A stretch of DNA of 64,000 nucleotides from positions 4,557 to 68,556 of the forward strand of contig JANRJR010000076.1 in the NCBI GenBank assembly GCA_033763845.1. Reading direction: 5' to 3'. The notes under the pieces are model-generated. The model had not been told where the DNA came from and made no database searches. It saw nothing but the letters and a program-made list of their open reading frames with translations. Both the position numbers and the translations under genes were made by a program. The stretch is from DASZBR01 sp033763845 (lineage in GTDB: Bacteria > Pseudomonadota > Gammaproteobacteria > DASZBR01). Positions 59,516 through 64,000 of the stretch are shown here, in pieces. Within the stretch, counting starts at the first letter, position 1. Each line of letters starts with the position of its first letter.

Positions 59516-62044
59516 CTATAATTGCGCGAAGTTATTTTTATAGCCTGGAATATTTCCGGTGATTAATCCTGTCGGATCATTCGTTGCAACCTTTGCTAAT
59601 CCTTTAAACACTAACTGAATGTAAACACCTGTCGTAAATTGTGGGTTACCAAACGAATCTAATCCATCATAATTTCTTGCCAAAACCGTCTGAATGGCCC
59701 AACAACAACTGTCGTATTGTACGCCGGAAAAATACGAGAGTGAATGATTTTGATTCCAACTGTAACTCCAGCTTCCAACAAAATTCAAATGCTCAGATAA
59801 TGGCCACACGATCGAAGCTGTCGGTTCACTTAAATTATATTTACTGCTTAACGCTGAAGCGGGAAGATTTATTTGAGAAGTCTGTCCGGGCAATAAAAAG
59901 AAATCACCGTAACGCACATAACTGTAACCCACATTTACCACGTGATTTTGAGCAGGGTTATATTGAAAATTCACTAACGTATTTTGCGCTTGCGCAACAT
60001 TAGGATCCCACGCCGCACCTACCGATGCATTCCAAGTCGGATTAAAATGATACGTAGCTTGTCCAACCAACGGTGACGTCGAAGCGGTCGGTGATGTACT
60101 TCCGACTGAATAGGCCGGATCCGTACATCCACTGGTTTGACATAATGTCACCTGACGATTTTCAAAATATTTAATAATACCCACGCCCGCTGTAAATTTT
60201 TCTTGCCCTGTTTTTTTATTATAAAAGTGCGTTGACAACGCCAAACTTAATTGATTCGCATCGCCAATACGATCGCTGCCACTAAATCGATTTGTCAAAA
60301 ATAATTGATTAAACGTAAACGGTTGAATACTGCTATCAAAAATAGGAATTTCATGTTGATCACGATACGGTACATATAAATAAAATAAACGCGGCTCTAA
60401 TGTTTGGTTATAATCTGAACCGAATAAATGCGCATTTCGCTCAAACATTAAACCCGTATCAATATCTACAATCGGAACCGTTCGGGTAATTTGATTTTCA
60501 AATCCTGGAGATTGATCGCCAATATCATATCGCGTCATTTCAAATTGAATGGATGGCGTAAAATATCCTTTGCTGTCGACTAACGGTAATTTCAATCCTG
60601 GTAAAAAATTAAATCGTTTTCCGGAGGGTGGAATCATTGTCGAACCCGGATTTGGTAATTCCGTAAAATTTACAAATTCCACTAACCATGACGGTGATAA
60701 AGTATTGGCATCTTGGGGTAAATAACTGGTAAATAACAATTGAGGCAACATACTGTATTGATTCAGCACTAAGGCTTGGTCAACCGGGTGCAAGGTTTGA
60801 TACGCTTGAAGGTTCGCTAAAAATTGCCACGTCTGCGCTTTATACGTCACTTGTCCTTGTTGTAATAATTGATTTTGAGCAACCCCTGGAACTCCACCAA
60901 TATCGTTTAAAAAATAATCGTCGCTCACGCGTGAATAATTAAGACTCCCACCCCATTGTTTATTCCACTGCGTTGAATCTTGCCATGCAAAAGACGTTCG
61001 GGTTGAACTGTATTGCGGCAAATAGGCTAAACCTGGCGTACCCGGAGGAGCATCCAATCCTTCTCCGCTTTGAAATTGTCGAAATTCCCAATCGTTAGGC
61101 AAAACATTGATATTAATATTGCCTTTACTACTTGGCGTTAAATATTGAAAATAGTTATTAATTAAAAATCCCCGCTTCGCATAATAATAGGGCGTAATCG
61201 TATCATCATAATTCGGCGCCATATTCCAATAAAATGGTAAGCCTATTCCGAACCCTGATGTTCCACCAAAACTTAATTGCGGGTATAAAAATCCGGATTG
61301 TCGTTCATCATTAATCGGAAATCCCATGTAGGGAATATAAAAAACTGGAACATGATGCGTTATGAATACCGTGTTATACGCCGTTCCACGTCCAGAATCT
61401 TGATTTAAATACATGGTATTTGCATACATTTCCCACGCACGACTTTGTGGTGGACATGTAGAATACGTCACGTTTTTTAATACCGTAATACCATCAGGCG
61501 GTTGTGTTGCTTTGGATGCACTGCCCCAGGCGCTTAACCATTTACCAATTAAAATACGGTAAATCATATTCGAGAAACTATACTGGTTATTTTTTAAATC
61601 CAAATCCGCTTCCTTTCCAATGGCGATTTTATTTTTTTCGCGAATCATGACATTGCCTTTTAGAGTAGCTGTTCTATAGTCACCATTGACGGTTGTTAAG
61701 CTGACTTGATTGGCGTGAATAATTCGACCCGGTTGTTGAACAGTCACGGGGCCTGAAAGCGTTGAAACACCGTTATATTTTAATTCACCGGCATTAGCGG
61801 TAATGGTAACGGGTTGCGATCGCAAGGATGCTTGAGAATCTTTTACAGCAGGTAACGCTTTTTCCGAAAAAGTTCCACCGCAGACATTATCTGAAGGAAT
61901 CCAACCCAATGCTTTCGCGTCATCCATTTGCGAACGGGCAAGCGCAGCGCTGCTTATTCCTGTTAATATTACAGTTAAAATTGTCATCCTGAGAGGAATT
62001 TTTGTCATCCTGAGCGCAGCGAAGGATCTGGTTTTACTCTTCAT
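59516..62044 (-). CDS. lptD: LPS-assembly outer-membrane protein LptD
   Basis: An 842-residue protein: signal peptide (cleavage probably after SAALA near residue 35), an OstA/LptA-like periplasmic domain with VTITANAGELKYNGVSTLSG near 75, then a 26-strand barrel domain. LptD with LptE inserts lipopolysaccharide into the outer leaflet. The start at 62044 has GGA six bases upstream. The codons for RSFAALRMT and the following ones are a dispersed repeat, so this mobile-looking element supplies the first part of the signal peptide. It is divergent from amgK, as in other gammaproteobacteria. Confidence 0.93.
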   Translation of the reverse strand: MKSKTRSFAALRMTKIPLRMTILTVILTGISSAALARSQMDDAKALGWIPSDNVCGGTFSEKALPAVKDSQASLRSQPVTITANAGELKYNGVSTLSGPVTVQQPGRIIHANQVSLTTVNGDYRTATLKGNVMIREKNKIAIGKEADLDLKNNQYSFSNMIYRILIGKWLSAWGSASKATQPPDGITVLKNVTYSTCPPQSRAWEMYANTMYLNQDSGRGTAYNTVFITHHVPVFYIPYMGFPINDERQSGFLYPQLSFGGTSGFGIGLPFYWNMAPNYDDTITPYYYAKRGFLINNYFQYLTPSSKGNININVLPNDWEFRQFQSGEGLDAPPGTPGLAYLPQYSSTRTSFAWQDSTQWNKQWGGSLNYSRVSDDYFLNDIGGVPGVAQNQLLQQGQVTYKAQTWQFLANLQAYQTLHPVDQALVLNQYSMLPQLLFTSYLPQDANTLSPSWLVEFVNFTELPNPGSTMIPPSGKRFNFLPGLKLPLVDSKGYFTPSIQFEMTRYDIGDQSPGFENQITRTVPIVDIDTGLMFERNAHLFGSDYNQTLEPRLFYLYVPYRDQHEIPIFDSSIQPFTFNQLFLTNRFSGSDRIGDANQLSLALSTHFYNKKTGQEKFTAGVGIIKYFENRQVTLCQTSGCTDPAYSVGSTSPTASTSPLVGQATYHFNPTWNASVGAAWDPNVAQAQNTLVNFQYNPAQNHVVNVGYSYVRYGDFFLLPGQTSQINLPASALSSKYNLSEPTASIVWPLSEHLNFVGSWSYSWNQNHSLSYFSGVQYDSCCWAIQTVLARNYDGLDSFGNPQFTTGVYIQLVFKGLAKVATNDPTGLITGNIPGYKNNFAQL
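61981..62029. repeat. Tandem partial and full copy of the dispersed repeat, inside lptD
   Basis: A half-copy (TTGTCATCCTGAG, 61981-61993) is followed by a full copy (62003-62029) that is the reverse complement of the repeat at 47591-47617 with only minor differences. Both are in the lptD signal-peptide coding region and keep its reading frame. Confidence 0.65.
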
Positions 62045-62065
62045 CAATAATCCGAATATATCCCG

Positions 62066-62094
62066 TTCAAAAAAACAGTAAAATCGCATACAAT
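62066..62094 (+). promoter_or_regulatory. Promoter of amgK
   Basis: TTCAAA (62066-62071), a 17-base spacer and TACAAT (62089-62094), predicting a start near 62101 and a leader of about 25 bases before the ATG at 62126. This argues against a GTG start at 62096. Confidence 0.5.
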
Positions 62095-62125
62095 CGTGTT
62101 TGATTCAATCGGCGACCAAACAAAA

Positions 62126-63085
62126 ATGCAATTATTACTCGACTGGCTTAAAACACAACTGCCTCATACGGAATTAACACTGCATCCTCTGAAAGGCGAT
62201 GCAAGTTTTCGCCGTTACTTCAGAGTGGTCACTCCAACAGAAACGTATGTCGCCGTCACATCACCACCCGAAACCGAAAACAACGAGGCTTTTATTAAAG
62301 TATCTCAAGCGTATTTGGCATTAGGATTATGTGTTCCAAAAGTTTATGCTCACGATCTTCAACAGGGACTTTTATTATTATCTGATTTTGGCGATGAAGT
62401 CTTATTCCAAAAACTCTCACCTGAAAATTCAGATACTTATTATAAAAAAGCTTTAATAGAGCTGGGTAAAATTCAAACTTGCTCACTGGACTTGCCGCAT
62501 TTCGATGCTCATTTTATGGGGATAGAATTAAAAAATTTCGAAGACTGGTTATTAGACAAGCATCTTAATATCAAATTTACGCCCGTCACAAAAAAACTTA
62601 TCCAAAAAGCGTTTGATTTATTATTACACTCAGCAACACAACAGCCACAGTGTTCGATTCACCGGGATTATCACTCACGTAATTTAATGGTCTTGGCCAA
62701 CAATCAGATTGGCATTTTAGATTTCCAAGATGCGATGCACGGACCCATCACTTACGATGTAGTCTCGTTAATTCGGGATTGTTACATTGATTGGCCGCCG
62801 GATTCGGTAAGAACGTGGGCATTGTTTTTCCATCAAGAATTTTTGAAATCGAAATTACCCAGCGAAGAAGAATTTTTACGGTATTTAGATTTAATGGGCA
62901 TTCAACGCCATTTAAAAGCGAGTTTTATTTTTGCACGTAAACATCATCGCGATAACGTAGATCATTACTTGAAAGATATTCCGCGAACGTTGAATTATGT
63001 AGTCAACGTAAGCAATAATTATACAGAATTAAAGGATTTTCATAATTTCATAGGGGAAATAACACAATATCTATGTTGTAATTAA
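62126..63085 (+). CDS. amgK: N-acetylmuramate/N-acetylglucosamine kinase AmgK
   Basis: An aminoglycoside-phosphotransferase-like kinase of 319 residues. The N-lobe includes LKGDASFRRYFRV, and the catalytic loop is HRDYHSRNLMV near 180-190 followed by ILDFQDAMHGP, with the metal-binding Asp. AmgK phosphorylates the anomeric carbon of MurNAc or GlcNAc from peptidoglycan turnover, and MurU then makes UDP-MurNAc. murU follows at 63783, separated by hicAB. Divergent lptD supports the assignment, as in Pseudomonas. Confidence 0.92.
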   Translation: MQLLLDWLKTQLPHTELTLHPLKGDASFRRYFRVVTPTETYVAVTSPPETENNEAFIKVSQAYLALGLCVPKVYAHDLQQGLLLLSDFGDEVLFQKLSPENSDTYYKKALIELGKIQTCSLDLPHFDAHFMGIELKNFEDWLLDKHLNIKFTPVTKKLIQKAFDLLLHSATQQPQCSIHRDYHSRNLMVLANNQIGILDFQDAMHGPITYDVVSLIRDCYIDWPPDSVRTWALFFHQEFLKSKLPSEEEFLRYLDLMGIQRHLKASFIFARKHHRDNVDHYLKDIPRTLNYVVNVSNNYTELKDFHNFIGEITQYLCCN

Positions 63086-63104
63086 AACCGAAACACTTTA
63101 TAGT
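63076..63104 (+). promoter_or_regulatory. Promoter of hicA
   Basis: TTGTAA (63076-63081), a 17-base spacer and TATAGT (63099-63104); predicted start near 63111. The -35 overlaps the amgK stop region. AAGG precedes the hicA ATG by five bases. Confidence 0.55.
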
Positions 63105-63127
63105 AATTTATCTAATAAGGCCAAGAT

Positions 63128-63331
63128 ATGAATGGAAAAGAGATAATAAGATTACTTGAGGAAGCAGGCTGGAAACACACTCACACACGAGACAGCCATT
63201 ACAAAATGGAAAAGAAACATCATCGCTCAGTTCCAGTGCCAGTTCATGGCAAAAGAGATTTGGGCATCGGCCTTATCAAAGCAATAGAAAAGCAAACGGG
63301 CGTTAAACTTTTGGGAAATAAAACGAAATGA
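63128..63331 (+). CDS. hicA: HicA-type mRNA interferase toxin
   Basis: A 67-residue double-stranded-RNA-binding-fold toxin: NGKEIIRLLEEAGWKHTHTRDSHYKMEKK with the catalytic-type His in SHYKM near 24, then VPVPVHGKRDLGIGLIKAI. HicA cleaves mRNA and is inhibited by HicB. The stop overlaps the hicB start by four bases. The gene pair sits between amgK and murU with its own promoter. Confidence 0.9.
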   Translation: MNGKEIIRLLEEAGWKHTHTRDSHYKMEKKHHRSVPVPVHGKRDLGIGLIKAIEKQTGVKLLGNKTK

Positions 63332-63786
63332 AAAAAACAATTCAGCTTATGTATGGCGCAAAAATTAAACATGACGGAAAAGGCTATCTTGTAACCTTTC
63401 GAGACATCGAAAATGCATTCACGGATGGCGAAACATTTGAAGAAGCAATTTTTAATGCACGTGAAGTGCTGGACTTAATGTTATTGGATCGCATTGAAAA
63501 AGGTGATGAAGTCCCTAAACCAACTTCTTTGCGCAAAAATGAAATCCCTATTATGCCAAGTCCTGATGTTTCCGCTCCTGTGTTACTTCATTTGCTTCGA
63601 AAAAACACTCGTTTTTCGCTCGCTGAAGTTGCAAAAGCCATGCATGTCCCTTATCAAAGCTATCAACGCATGGAGTCTTCTGGAAAAAATCTTACAATGA
63701 AAAGCATTAAGCGTGCAGCACAAGCAATGGGTGCTGTTGTTGAAATTCGACTACACCCTATCGAAGCACTTCAACAAATTTTATGA
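63328..63786 (+). CDS. hicB: HicB antitoxin with C-terminal HTH domain
   Basis: A 152-residue antitoxin. The N-terminal part has the degenerate RNase H-like HicB fold (GKGYLVTFRDIENAFTDGETFEEAIFNA); the C-terminal part (about 85-140) is a helix-turn-helix with SLAEVAKAMHVPYQSYQRMES, so it is the DNA-binding type that represses its own promoter. The stop overlaps the murU ATG by three bases as ATGA. Confidence 0.92.
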   Translation: MKKTIQLMYGAKIKHDGKGYLVTFRDIENAFTDGETFEEAIFNAREVLDLMLLDRIEKGDEVPKPTSLRKNEIPIMPSPDVSAPVLLHLLRKNTRFSLAEVAKAMHVPYQSYQRMESSGKNLTMKSIKRAAQAMGAVVEIRLHPIEALQQIL

Positions 63787-64000
63787 CGCGCGCAATTTTA
63801 CTTTCAGCAGGACGCGGTGAACGATTACGTCCACTGACCGACGCCATTCCCAAACCATTAGTCCCCGTTAATGGCAAACCGTTAATTGTTTATCATCTCG
63901 AAAAATTATCTGCGATTGGCATCAAAGACGTTGTCATTAATATTTCTTATTTAGCAGATCAGATTCGCGATGCGTTGGGTGATGGCAAAAAATTTGATCT
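63783..64000 (+). CDS. murU: N-acetylmuramate-1-phosphate uridylyltransferase MurU, 3' end outside the window
   Basis: The first 72 residues of a nucleotidyltransferase: ILLSAGRGERLRPLTDAIPK is the nucleotide-binding signature, followed by PLVPVNGKPLIVYHLEKL. Position next to amgK identifies MurU, which transfers UMP to MurNAc-1-phosphate. The gene continues beyond position 64000. It starts within the hicB stop codon region, so its translation is coupled to hicB. Confidence 0.9.
   Translation, partial: MTRAILLSAGRGERLRPLTDAIPKPLVPVNGKPLIVYHLEKLSAIGIKDVVINISYLADQIRDALGDGKKFD

Overview
The window is AT-rich gammaproteobacterial DNA from an intracellular bacterium of the order Legionellales. 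The main evidence is ten contiguous genes of a Dot/Icm type IVB secretion system, in the order dotK-dotJ-dotI-dotH-dotG-dotF-dotE-dotP-dotN-dotO (29697 down to 19235, minus strand). The genus cannot be decided from the sequence. Two photolyases, a LysR regulator, amgK-murU cell-wall recycling genes and a HicAB toxin-antitoxin pair suggest a lineage that also lives outside a host and is not strongly reduced.

Layout. 1-4732 (+): a tightly packed unit of a Nudix hydrolase (cut by the window edge), an NDP-kinase-like protein, a natural fusion of a Gfo/Idh/MocA dehydrogenase with a DegT-type aminotransferase, a metaxin/Fax-like GST and a membrane protein of unknown function. 4718-12877 (-): an accessory region with a methyltransferase, a large coiled-coil protein and a Rab-like GTPase that share a C-terminal domain, a thioredoxin-like ferredoxin, a YgjP-type metallopeptidase, two paralogous membrane proteins behind a PmrA-like box, and a helical-repeat protein. 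These are the best Dot/Icm effector candidates. 12956-19218 (-): a short Hfq-like protein, tRNA-Pro, ispB, an A-type Fe-S carrier, trmJ, glmM, ftsH and rlmE, running directly into the Dot/Icm block (19235-29697). 29744-35234 (-): pdxJ-recO-era-rnc-lepB-lepA. 35392-40580: a NIF3-like protein, a zinc-ribbon protein, a Rickettsia/Thermus-type isocitrate dehydrogenase with a divergent LysR gene, an FeS-BCP photolyase and a lipase-like hydrolase. 40624-47570: suhB, secF-secD-yajC, an aspartate aminotransferase and uvrB. 47628-53091 (-): a DUF2892 protein and the sufBCDSUT Fe-S assembly operon. 53154-57362 (+): two lipid acyltransferases, a class I photolyase and an MFS transporter. 57369-64000: prs, tRNA-Gln, lolB, tRNA-Leu, a DUF1499 lipoprotein gene that reads through the tRNA-Leu antisense, lptD, and amgK-hicA-hicB-murU (murU cut by the window edge).

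How the parts work together. The Dot/Icm genes supply the periplasmic and outer-membrane core (DotH, DotG, DotF, DotK), inner-membrane parts (DotI, DotJ, DotE, DotP), a cytoplasmic ATPase (DotO) and a coupling-complex protein (DotN). Other machine parts (dotA-D, dotL, dotM, icmQRSTW) lie outside. The nearby accessory proteins, one of them strikingly eukaryotic in sequence, may be cargo. Envelope genes (lpxL-like, lptD, lolB, secDF, lepB, glmM, amgK/murU) and Fe-S genes (suf, A-type carrier) form the housekeeping background. No intergenic stretch is longer than about 300 bases, and I saw no rRNA, CRISPR array, transposase or prophage.
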